A stretch of 53,353 nt of DNA from NCBI GenBank assembly GCA_026709505.1, contig JAPOSW010000059.1, forward strand, positions 1 through 53,353, read 5' to 3'. A model generated the notes under the pieces. It was given only the letters and a program-made list of their open reading frames with translations, was not told where the DNA came from and made no database searches. Source of the DNA: Gammaproteobacteria bacterium. GTDB taxonomy: Bacteria; Pseudomonadota; Gammaproteobacteria; Arenicellales; Poriferihabitantaceae. Shown here in pieces: positions 18,397-27,176 of the stretch. Numbering within the stretch: position 1 is the stretch's first letter; every line of letters starts with the position of its first letter. Position numbers and translations under genes: made by a program.

Positions 18397-20172
18397 GTGA
18401 ATTACCGGAACAGGAAAATTGTCTCGAGACCGGAAGTCAGAGATATCGGAAAGGATTGCCCGCCGGGACTGATGCCAATCCAGTCAGAGTTGATGAGGCG
18501 GTTGTTCTGGTACAGAGGGATTCGGGACAAACAGGAACTGGACTATTCCCTGACCAACCTGCTCAGCCCCGAAGGACTGCATAATCGGCAAGCAGCGACG
18601 GAAATCCTGTCGCGGGCCATCATCGAGGACAGTCGCATCGTGATTGTGGGCGATTATGATGTTGACGGTGCAACCGCTACCACGCTCGGCATTCGGGTTC
18701 TCAATGCATTTGGCGCCAGGGATGTTCGATACATTGTGCCAGACCGGTTTAAGCATGGCTACGGGCTGTCGCAAGAAATCGCAGAAGAGGCGCTCGAACA
18801 GGAGCCGGAACTGGTCGTCACGGTCGATAATGGGATTAGCAGCATTGAAGGTGTTAAAACCCTCAAAAATCAGGGAGTCAGGGTACTGATAACGGATCAC
18901 CACTTGCCCGGGGAATGCCTTCCCGAAGCCGATGCGATTTTGAATCCCAATCAGAAAGGGTGTCAATTTGAGAGCAAGAATCTTGCCGGAGTCGGAGTCA
19001 TGTTCTACCTGCTGATCATGGTTCGCCGGGCCCTCATCGAGAACGGGTGGTTTGGAGCCTCTGGACTCAAGCCGCCCAATCTTGCAAATTATCTGGACCT
19101 GGTTGCACTCGGCACGGTCGCTGATGTAGTGCCGCTGGACCGAAACAATCGGATTCTAGTCTCACAGGGCTTGTCAAGAATCCGTGCAGGCCAGTGCTGC
19201 AGGGGCATTCTCGCCCTGCTTGAAATATCCCGGCGCAAACCGGAAGAGGCGGTATCGATGGATATGGCTTTTGCAGTTGCTCCCAGACTGAATGCTGCCG
19301 GACGGCTGGACAATATCACTATTGGCATTGAATGCCTGCTGGCTGACTCCGATGAACAGGCCAGAGACTACGCAATTCGCCTAGATCAAATCAACAGGAA
19401 ACGCAAGGACATCGAAAAATCCATGAAGGAAGATGCGATGAAGATCATGGGTGACCTGTCTCCGGCAGACTTTATTGGCTCGAATAATGATCCTGAGATT
19501 ATGCAGAGAATCTGCTTGTATGATGCAAGATTCCATCAGGGACTGAACGGCTTGATTGCATCGCGGATGAAGGATCTCACAGGTCTGCCAGTCGTGGTTT
19601 TTTCTCAGTTGGAAGACGGCAGTCTGACCGGGTCGGCACGTTCAATCGACGGACTGCATATTCGTGACCTGCTGGACAGGATGGCCTGCCGGAATCCAGG
19701 GCTGATTATCCGTTTTGGCGGTCATGCCATGGCAGCAGGCTTGACGATTGATCGAGAGCGATTCGACCATTTCAGGGCAGCTTATCTCGAACAAGTCAAA
19801 GCATACATGAATGAGCATGGCGATGTCGAAACCATTGAAACTGACGGCATGCTGCATGCCGATGAGATCAACCTGGAAAATGCCCAGTCGATTGCCGATG
19901 TGACCACCTGGGGAAAGTCATTTCCCATGCCGACATTTTTCGGCAAGTTTTATGTTCGGGAAGCGCGGGTGGTGGGCAATAATCACCTCAAGTTGCAGCT
20001 TGCCGTCAAGAATCTGAAAACGCGCTTCGATGCAATCGTGTTCAATGCAGTCAGGGAAGGTGAAAAAGCCCCGCCATTAAAGCATATCGAAGCGGTTTAT
20101 CGGCTTGAGGTCAATGAATACAGGGATCGTAGAAGACTCCAGCTGCTGATTGAAGACTTCACCCCAGTCTAA
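18397..20172 (+). CDS. recJ: single-stranded-DNA 5'-3' exonuclease RecJ
   Basis: It acts in recombinational and mismatch repair by degrading 5' ends of single-stranded DNA. It is 591 residues with a GTG start (E. coli 577). DHH motifs are present in order: 'IVGDYDVDGATATT' (motif I), 'VVTVDNGISS' (II), 'VLITDHHLPGE' (III), 'VADVVPLD' (IV). The DHHA1 part has 'SARSIDGLHIRDLLD' and 'IRFGGHAMAAGLTI', then a C-terminal OB-fold. It is followed after 30 bp by the Ppx/GppA gene, probably one transcript. Confidence 0.96.
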   Translation: MNYRNRKIVSRPEVRDIGKDCPPGLMPIQSELMRRLFWYRGIRDKQELDYSLTNLLSPEGLHNRQAATEILSRAIIEDSRIVIVGDYDVDGATATTLGIRVLNAFGARDVRYIVPDRFKHGYGLSQEIAEEALEQEPELVVTVDNGISSIEGVKTLKNQGVRVLITDHHLPGECLPEADAILNPNQKGCQFESKNLAGVGVMFYLLIMVRRALIENGWFGASGLKPPNLANYLDLVALGTVADVVPLDRNNRILVSQGLSRIRAGQCCRGILALLEISRRKPEEAVSMDMAFAVAPRLNAAGRLDNITIGIECLLADSDEQARDYAIRLDQINRKRKDIEKSMKEDAMKIMGDLSPADFIGSNNDPEIMQRICLYDARFHQGLNGLIASRMKDLTGLPVVVFSQLEDGSLTGSARSIDGLHIRDLLDRMACRNPGLIIRFGGHAMAAGLTIDRERFDHFRAAYLEQVKAYMNEHGDVETIETDGMLHADEINLENAQSIADVTTWGKSFPMPTFFGKFYVREARVVGNNHLKLQLAVKNLKTRFDAIVFNAVREGEKAPPLKHIEAVYRLEVNEYRDRRRLQLLIEDFTPV

Positions 20173-20202
20173 AATCTGGAATTGCCTTGTTCGGTCTAGA
20201 CG

Positions 20203-21741
20203 ATGACCAATATAACGGGTACCACCCGCATGGCTGGCGAATCACAATCCGACAATTCGGAATATGTTGCGACCATTGATCTCGGTTCGAACAGCTTTCA
20301 CATGCTGATTGCGGTAGAAGGAGAAGAGGGTGGCATCCGGATTGTGGACCGAGTGCGCGAGATGGTCAGGCTGGGGGCGGGAATTCAGCACGATCGAACT
20401 CTGTCCAAGGAGTCGCAGCAGCGGGCTCTCAAGTGTCTCGGGCGCTTCCGCGAGCGCCTCTCGGCCATTCCGCCCTACCGGATCAGGGCCGTGGGCACCA
20501 ATACCCTCAGGGTTGCCAGGAACAGTGGCGAGTTCCTTGCAAAGGCCGAAAGGGTGCTTGGACATCCGATTTCAATTATCTCGGGACATGAGGAAGCAAG
20601 GCTGGTGTATCTGGGGGCGGCTTTCGGTTTGGCTGTATCCAGCCGCAAGCGTCTGGTGATCGATATCGGTGGCGGCAGTACCGAAATCATCGCCGGCCAA
20701 GGCTATCGCCCCCTTCGTCTGGACAGCCTGTATATCGGATGTGTGAGCATGACCCGGCGATTTTTTGACGACGGAAAAATCACCAAAAACCGGATAGAAT
20801 CCGCCGGTCAATTTGTACGCAGGGAACTTGAGACGATTGTCAACAAGTACCTGCAATTGGGCTGGGATGAAGTTGTCGGGACCTCTGGAACGATACGCGC
20901 AGTCGATAAACTGTCAAGAGATATCGGCATCAAGAAGGACTGGATTTCCCATGCAGGAATCGAAGCGATCCGAAACTGGATGCTTGAGAGTCGAACCAGC
21001 AAGGCTCTTTCCCTGATTTCGGAGCAGCGCAGGCCGGTTTTCGTGGGTGGTTTCGTGATTCTTTCTGAACTTTTCGGCGGGTTTGGAATAACCCGGATCG
21101 AAGTTTCCGATGGCGCGCTGCGGGAAGGTGCGGCCTATGACTTGATTGACCGTCTGCATGATGAAGATGCAAGGGTTACCGCAGTCCGTGAACTGGCCAG
21201 CTTTTTTGGTTCCGACCCCAATCAGGCAGGACGAGTCGGCAAGCTGGCCGAGTCATTCCTGAATCAGGCAAGACAGGGCTGGGAATTGCAGGAAGATTTC
21301 GACCGCAAGCTGATTTTCTGGGCCGCGCAGCTTCATGAAATTGGGGTTGGCATCTCCTATTCTCATCATCATCTGCATGGGGCATACATCATCGAGAACA
21401 GCGATCTTGATGGTTTTTCGCGTCAAGCACAGCGAATGCTGGCATTGATCGTGGGCAACAGCCGTCAGAAGCTCCGGTTCAACGATATTGAGTGGCTGCC
21501 ACCGAAAAACGCGCTAAAGATCAAGAGATTGACCGTGATCCTGAGACTGGCAATCACGTTCTTCAGAGGCCGGTCCGCTGTGCCTCCCGACGAAACCAGG
21601 CTCGTAGCCGAAGGCAATAGCCTGACCTTGATCATGGATTCGCAGTGGTCTCAATCCCATCCATTGACGGTATTTGACCTGCAGACTGAAAAGGAATATC
21701 TTGCGGCCGCAGGATTCAATCTTGTACTGGAATATCGATAG
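20203..21741 (+). CDS. ppx: exopolyphosphatase / pppGpp phosphatase (Ppx/GppA)
   Basis: A 512-residue protein with the ASKHA-fold Ppx-GppA domain: 'ATIDLGSNSFHMLI' (phosphate-1 loop, about 24-37), 'GEEARLVYLGAA'-like region written here as 'SGHEEARLVYLGAAFG', and 'VIDIGGGSTEII' (phosphate-2). The C-terminal HD-type domain has 'FWAAQLHEIGVGISYSHHHLH'. The length of about 510 fits both Ppx and GppA; polyphosphate hydrolysis is the likelier main role, but ppk is not nearby. It lies 30 bp after recJ and is convergent with avtA. Confidence 0.9.
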   Translation: MTNITGTTRMAGESQSDNSEYVATIDLGSNSFHMLIAVEGEEGGIRIVDRVREMVRLGAGIQHDRTLSKESQQRALKCLGRFRERLSAIPPYRIRAVGTNTLRVARNSGEFLAKAERVLGHPISIISGHEEARLVYLGAAFGLAVSSRKRLVIDIGGGSTEIIAGQGYRPLRLDSLYIGCVSMTRRFFDDGKITKNRIESAGQFVRRELETIVNKYLQLGWDEVVGTSGTIRAVDKLSRDIGIKKDWISHAGIEAIRNWMLESRTSKALSLISEQRRPVFVGGFVILSELFGGFGITRIEVSDGALREGAAYDLIDRLHDEDARVTAVRELASFFGSDPNQAGRVGKLAESFLNQARQGWELQEDFDRKLIFWAAQLHEIGVGISYSHHHLHGAYIIENSDLDGFSRQAQRMLALIVGNSRQKLRFNDIEWLPPKNALKIKRLTVILRLAITFFRGRSAVPPDETRLVAEGNSLTLIMDSQWSQSHPLTVFDLQTEKEYLAAAGFNLVLEYR

Positions 21742-21777
21742 CACTCCGCGGCGCTTGGCGTGCGTTCAAGAACCCGG

Positions 21778-23034
21778 CTAATTGGAATAGCCCTTGCGAA
21801 TCTCCTCGGCAATAATTGTTATGCCTCTCGAGACCTGGTCGAAGTCGGCTGCATACGATATTCGTATGCATTCCCGGGTGTGCTGCCAGGATTCATTCAG
21901 TCCCGGGAAAAAATGATGCCCCGAAAGCACGAATACTCCCCGTTTCTTGAGCCGCCTGTACAACTCCGAATTCTCGATCGAGCAATTTGGAAACCAGAGC
22001 CACAGGAATATCCCGCCTTCCGGTTTGTGGACTCTGACCGGCAAATCGCCCATTGTTTCCCTTATCAGCGAGATCGTCCTGTCGACTCGATTCCAGTAGT
22101 AGGGAAGTATTGCATTGCGGCAGAGATCCAGAAGTTCACGGCTTTTGACAAGACGGGTCATCAGGGCAGGTCCTACTGCGCCGGGCGAAAGACTGAAAAC
22201 CGCATTCGAGCATTTCACATAGTCAATGACTTCATGATTCGCAACAACAATTCCGGTGCGTACTCCGGGCAGGCCCAGCTTTGAAAGGCTCAAGCATAAA
22301 ATAATGTTCTCATTCCATAACGGTTTGGCATCAGTAAACAATATGCCGGGGAACGGGAGACCGTACGCGCCATCAAGAATCAATGGAATATCAATTGCCT
22401 TTGCATGTTCGTTCAGTCGAGCAAGTTCTTGATCCGAGACCACATTGCCGGTCGGATTGGTCGGACGCGATACGCATATGGCGCCATATCGCCCGTCAAT
22501 CTCCACTCCCTTGAACTGAATGCCGTACTTGAAAAGGAGATCGTCATCGGGAAGTTCATGAATTTCCGGTTTCCTGGACTCGAAACAGGACGGGTCGACC
22601 GTATTGTTGTATCCAATGTACTCAGGAGTGATCGGCAAAAGGATTTTTCTGGAAGCGCCATCGGGAAAAGGCCCGGAGAACAGTCGAAACAGCGTTAAGA
22701 AGCTCGACTGGCTTCCATTGCAAATCGCGATGTTATCACGCGTGATTGGCCAGCCATGCTCCTGCTGCAGCATCTCGGCCAGCTGGTCGATGAATCCCTG
22801 TTGCCCCTGGGGACCGCCATAATTGCCCACAATGCTCTCAAACTCATTCCCAGTATCGAGCAGTGCCTGCATTTCCTGGCGAAAGCGCTCCTGCATCTTG
22901 GGGATGAACGCCGGGTTTCCCCCGCCGAGCATCATGGTGCCGGGTTTCGACTCAAGGGCCTCGCCCAGGTCCTCCATTAGCTGGAGGACTCCATTATCCG
23001 GAGAGAACACCCTTGAGAAATTGGAAAAATTCAT
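21778..23034 (-). CDS. avtA: valine-pyruvate aminotransferase
   Basis: A PLP-dependent class I aminotransferase that exchanges amino groups between valine/2-oxoisovalerate and alanine/pyruvate. The whole 418-residue sequence follows the AvtA pattern: 'LMEDLGEAL', 'MMLGGGNPAFIPKMQ', 'CVSRPTNPTGNVVSDQEL', 'LDGAYGLPFPGI', the PLP-lysine in 'CLSLSKLGLPGVRTG', and 'HKPEGGIFLWLWF'. It has a normal length and no signal peptide. It is 61 bp downstream of prc on the same strand and may be cotranscribed. Confidence 0.93.
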   Translation of the reverse strand: MNFSNFSRVFSPDNGVLQLMEDLGEALESKPGTMMLGGGNPAFIPKMQERFRQEMQALLDTGNEFESIVGNYGGPQGQQGFIDQLAEMLQQEHGWPITRDNIAICNGSQSSFLTLFRLFSGPFPDGASRKILLPITPEYIGYNNTVDPSCFESRKPEIHELPDDDLLFKYGIQFKGVEIDGRYGAICVSRPTNPTGNVVSDQELARLNEHAKAIDIPLILDGAYGLPFPGILFTDAKPLWNENIILCLSLSKLGLPGVRTGIVVANHEVIDYVKCSNAVFSLSPGAVGPALMTRLVKSRELLDLCRNAILPYYWNRVDRTISLIRETMGDLPVRVHKPEGGIFLWLWFPNCSIENSELYRRLKKRGVFVLSGHHFFPGLNESWQHTRECIRISYAADFDQVSRGITIIAEEIRKGYSN

Positions 23035-23095
23035 ATCGGTTGGCGAGAGAAAGAGGCTATCCGACCCGGAGACGAGAGGAGAAGTCTGCGACAGG

Positions 23096-25300
23096 CTATT
23101 TCCGATCCTCCGGAGATGCAGGCAGGCCTGGACCTGTCGCGCTTGTCAACCGATTGCTTTCAAGGTTTCCGGCAAGGGCCTGGATATGAATGCTGTCAAG
23201 CAGGATGTGTGCCGCCTCAATCAGATACTCGGTTGAGTCTTCGGTGTCCGGCTGATTTTCGGAGAGACCGATCATTCTGTCTGAATCCGCTTGCAGAAGT
23301 TCGAGGGCTTCCTTGCGATAGTTGTCAAACATCTCGACTTTTGCTTCATGTTGCTCGCTTTCCGATTTGCGAACGGATTCGGAGAGACTGATTTGCTGCC
23401 TCGACACTGTACTCCAGAACAGTTCGTTAATTTTTCGAGTGTAGGCGAAGTACGAGTTTGAGCTGATCCGGTTCTCATGATTCGTGATCAATTGATCAAT
23501 TGCGGATTGAGGGAGCCTGGATTGATAGGGGTTGAACTTGGCTTGCTTGATGTGTCGCCATGGTATGGGATTGTCATAGCCCCGTTCGCCATGATCGTCA
23601 TCAACTCCCTCGTCCTCTCTCATGGTTGTCCAGATGATGTCGGGTACAACCCCGCGATATTGCGTACTGTCCCCGTTGATTCGGAAGAACTGTCCGGTGG
23701 TGATTTTGACTTGCCCGAGCGGATCGTCGTCTCGAACCAGGTTGTTGAGGCTGACAATGTTCTGGACAGTGCCTTTGCCATAGGTAGGTTCTCCGACAAC
23801 CAGTCCCCGGTTGTAGTCCTGAATCGCGCCCGAGAAAATTTCCGAGGCGCTGGCGCTAAACCGGTCAACGAGCACCATCAGCGGACCATTGTAGGCAATG
23901 TCGGCATTCTTTGAATAGTCGATATCGGTCTTTCCAGCAGCATTCTGGATTTGTACGACAGGACCATTTCGGATAAACAGGCCGGTTAGTCCGATGGCTT
24001 CGCTGAGCGCTCCTCCGCCATTGCCTCGCAAATCAATGATCAGACCCTCGATATTCTCGTTTTTCATGTCCTCGACCAGATTGCGCACGTCCAGCGTTGT
24101 ACTGCGCCGGACCGACCTGTCCTGGTTTTGAGATCCGGTGTAGAAGGTTGGCAGGGTAATCACGCCAATATTCGATATTCCATAATCGGTCTCAATCTCA
24201 ATGAGATTACTGCGTGCAGCCTGCTGCTCAAGCCGGATATTGTCGCGAACGATCGCGACAACTTCGGATTTCCCGGACAAGCCGGTTTCAGCAGGAAGAA
24301 TCTCCAGTCTCACTGTTGTGTGTTTTGGGCCACGGATGAGTTTGACCACATCATCGAGTTTCCAGCCGACAATATCGACAATTTCGGCATCTTCTTCCTG
24401 ACCAACCCCGACAATCCGGTCATCGGGCTTGAGCTTGCCGGAGCGGTCAACGGGTCCACCGGGGATGACCCGCCTGACAACAACATAGCCATCTTCCATT
24501 TGCAGAACGGCACCAATGCCCTGAAGAGAGAGGCTCATCTGAATCTTGAAGTTCTCGGCGCGTATTGGCGAGTAGTAACTGGTATTCGGATCGAAGGCGC
24601 CGGCATAGGTATTCACGAAAATCTCGAACACGTCCTGTTCATCCATCCGGGCCCACTGATCCGCCATATTCGCATAGCGCTTGGCGAGCAAGGCTGCGAT
24701 ATCCGATTCCTGCTCCTCGGACAGTTTCAGGCTGATGATGTCGTTTTTGATGCGTTTTCTCCAATAGTCATCGAGTGCATCATTCGACTCCGTCCAGCTT
24801 GAATGCTCGCGGTTCAGTTCAAATGCCTCATCGATGGTGAAGTCAAAGGGTCGGTCCAGTCTTGTCAAAGCGAAGCTCGTGCGCTGATATACACGTTTAC
24901 GGTAGAGGTTGAACACCTCATAAACCGTGTTGAGCCGGCCGGAGCGGATTTCATCATCAAGACGCAGATGCGAACCCTGATCCTTGAATTTCTGAATATC
25001 GCTCTCGATAAAATACGTTTTGGAGGGATCCAGAAGATCGATAAACTGGTCAAAGATACGGCTTGACAACTCATCGTCAAGATCAACATTCAGGTAATGG
25101 GCCCGATTGATGATGCGGTTGACTAGCTTGATGATGCGGGCTTGCTTCTCAACAGGCTTCAGCATCTCAGGCTGTTCAAGTACCTGCAAATCCTCGGCCA
25201 GACCTATAGCCGGTTCATGCGCAAGAATCAGCAGTCCTGTCAAACTGGCACAGACTATCGAGCAGAAGATTGAGAAGCGTTTGGAGCGCCGGGACAGCAT
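23096..25300 (-). CDS. prc: carboxy-terminal processing (tail-specific) protease
   Basis: A periplasmic serine protease that trims C-termini of exported proteins and, in E. coli, controls peptidoglycan hydrolases. It has 734 residues and an N-terminal signal segment ('FSIFCSIVCASLTGLLILA', about 9-27). The PDZ domain is near 'GIGAVLQMEDGYVVVRRVIP' (about 262-345). The protease core has 'GLIIDLRGNGGGALSEAIGL', the catalytic Ser in 'DRFSASASEIFSGA' and the Lys in 'GEPTYGKGTVQNIV'. The C-terminal DUF3340-like tail is present. avtA lies downstream. Confidence 0.95.
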   Translation of the reverse strand: MLSRRSKRFSIFCSIVCASLTGLLILAHEPAIGLAEDLQVLEQPEMLKPVEKQARIIKLVNRIINRAHYLNVDLDDELSSRIFDQFIDLLDPSKTYFIESDIQKFKDQGSHLRLDDEIRSGRLNTVYEVFNLYRKRVYQRTSFALTRLDRPFDFTIDEAFELNREHSSWTESNDALDDYWRKRIKNDIISLKLSEEQESDIAALLAKRYANMADQWARMDEQDVFEIFVNTYAGAFDPNTSYYSPIRAENFKIQMSLSLQGIGAVLQMEDGYVVVRRVIPGGPVDRSGKLKPDDRIVGVGQEEDAEIVDIVGWKLDDVVKLIRGPKHTTVRLEILPAETGLSGKSEVVAIVRDNIRLEQQAARSNLIEIETDYGISNIGVITLPTFYTGSQNQDRSVRRSTTLDVRNLVEDMKNENIEGLIIDLRGNGGGALSEAIGLTGLFIRNGPVVQIQNAAGKTDIDYSKNADIAYNGPLMVLVDRFSASASEIFSGAIQDYNRGLVVGEPTYGKGTVQNIVSLNNLVRDDDPLGQVKITTGQFFRINGDSTQYRGVVPDIIWTTMREDEGVDDDHGERGYDNPIPWRHIKQAKFNPYQSRLPQSAIDQLITNHENRISSNSYFAYTRKINELFWSTVSRQQISLSESVRKSESEQHEAKVEMFDNYRKEALELLQADSDRMIGLSENQPDTEDSTEYLIEAAHILLDSIHIQALAGNLESNRLTSATGPGLPASPEDRK

Positions 25301-25487
25301 GGTTTTTCGTTGCTTGAATAAAGGACCAATGGGATGGATAGACTACAACAAAATCGTTTTGATTTGTTGACAGTATCCTGCCTTAATTGAAAAATCTGGC
25401 AAGAAGCACAACTTCAGGTTTCGGGTACCGGCTAATAGTTGGCATGCGATTCATTATTATGTGATAATAAGGACTTCTATTCCGTAA

Positions 25488-26670
25488 TTGCACAAAATAT
25501 TTTTCCGAATGATTCCTCGACTTTTGTCTCAAGAGTTTTTGAAGCAGCTCAGAGAGTACCCGATAATCACTCTATTAGGTCCAAGGCAAGCCGGAAAGAC
25601 AACTCTGGCACGAGCGTTGCTGGAAGATTATGCCTATGTTAGCCTCGAAACACCCGATGTCCTGAGATTTGCCCGGGAGGATCCGCGGGGCTTCCTGCTG
25701 GAGTATCCCAAAAAGGTCATTCTGGATGAAATTCAGCGCGCTCCCCACATTCTCAGTTATCGTCAGGGCATAGTCGACGAATCCAGAATGACGGGGCAGT
25801 ATGTTCTAACGGGTTCTCATCAACTGGAATTAAGAGCGTCCATAACCCAGTCATTGGCCGGCAGAACTGGCATACTGAATTTGCTGCCATTATCGGTGGA
25901 AGAACTGAGAGCGGCGACAATCACCTTTGACACTTTCCAGGAATATGTATTTAGCGGATTTCTTCCTCGGATATATGACAAGAGGCAAAGACCGCATGCG
26001 GCCCATGCCAATTACTACCGAACTTATATAGAGAGACATTAGCCAAATCATCCAGTTAAGGAACGCCAGTCTTTTCGACAATTTCATGCGGCTCCTTGCC
26101 GGACGAACCGGCCAATTGATGAACTATCAAGCATTGGCCAGGGATGTAGGCGTGGATGCCAAAACCATCAAGGAATGGCTTTCAATTCTCGAGGCATCCT
26201 TCGTTGTTTTCAAGCTTGCCCCTTATTACAAGAACCTTGGAAAAAGGATCAGCAAGTCTCCAAAGTACTATTTTATGGATACAGGCCTTCTGTGCCATCT
26301 GCTTGGAATCGAAAAACCGGAACAGGTGACACGGGATCCATTGGTAGGCCAGTTGTTTGAAAACCTGGTCGTTCTTGAAGCACGAAAAGCTCGACACAAC
26401 CAGGGGCTGTCACCAAATCTGTACTTTTATCGGGACAGTCATGGCAACGAAATCGACTTGCTGTACGCAAGCGGACCCAATCTGATTGGAGTCGAGATCA
26501 AGTCGGCTGCCACATTTCATCCTGAATTCAAGAAAAACCTGTTGCGATTTTCAGAGAAGCAGCAGAGGCTTGAAGCGGGCTATGTTGTCTACAACGGAGA
26601 TTCCCGCACATTCAGCGATGGCATTAAGGCCATCAACTTCAGAGAGACAACATCCATTTTCAAATCGTAG
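25488..26670 (+). pseudogene. DUF4143-type AAA ATPase, frameshifted
   Basis: The N-terminal half (25488-26042) has the AAA_14 P-loop 'LLGPRQAGKTTLARALL', Walker B 'KKVILDEIQRAP' and 'YVLTGSHQLEL'. The C-terminal half (about 26036-26670, another frame) has the DUF4143 pattern 'LAGRTGQLMNYQALARDVGV', 'KYYFMDTGLLCHLLGI' and 'FENLVVLEARKAR'. The frames break in 'YYRTYIER|DISQ' at TAGAGAGACATT (26029-26040). Loss of one GA from a short (AG)n run, or gain of 1 nt, explains it, and the stop TAG follows at once. Joined, it would be about 393 residues, the normal family length. Functions are poorly known; the ORF 26086-26670 alone lacks the P-loop. Confidence 0.85.
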
Positions 26671-27176
26671 TTCGTGCTTAATGAATTGCTGGGACGGCTG
26701 CCATCCTTCCTGGCCGGGTTCTGCGGGATTTTTGCGGTCATGCAGCAAATTGGGCCATAACTGCCTTAAAATACTGATCCCGGGATTGGTGCGTGATTCT
26801 CATTTGCCCTTTAAACCAGTGCAACCGCATGAATGCTCGATAACGTAAAAGATGGGATTCGAGAATTGGTCATGCGAGCAAAACGGCATCGAATGAACAA
26901 ACGAGACAGGGGATGCAAGATTACCGCAGCAATCAGCAGAAATTCAAGGATGACGTCGGCTGCCTTGTTGGTGTTTGATCCAATGACTTTCGCTTGCCAT
27001 ATTAAGGTGTACGTGTCTCGGACCTCATTTTCGTCTTCGATGTTTGCAAAACTTCGGCAGACTGGAAGTCCAAAACCCTGAAGGATATATGGTTTCCAGT
27101 ATTTTGAAGTGACTCCCGCCTGCCCCAGGTGAATTCCGTGCTGTGTACCGTTGTTGTGTTTAGAAACTAATGTGGT
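26671..27176. other. about 500 bp without a supported gene
   Basis: Nothing convincing lies between the ATPase relic and the AlbA_2 gene. A reverse ORF of 147 codons (27254-26811) crosses the start of the next gene; it has no ribosome site, and part of it ('FANIEDENEVRDTYTLIWQA') reads like a plausible protein, so a small relic cannot be excluded. No RNA or terminator could be recognised. Confidence 0.35.
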
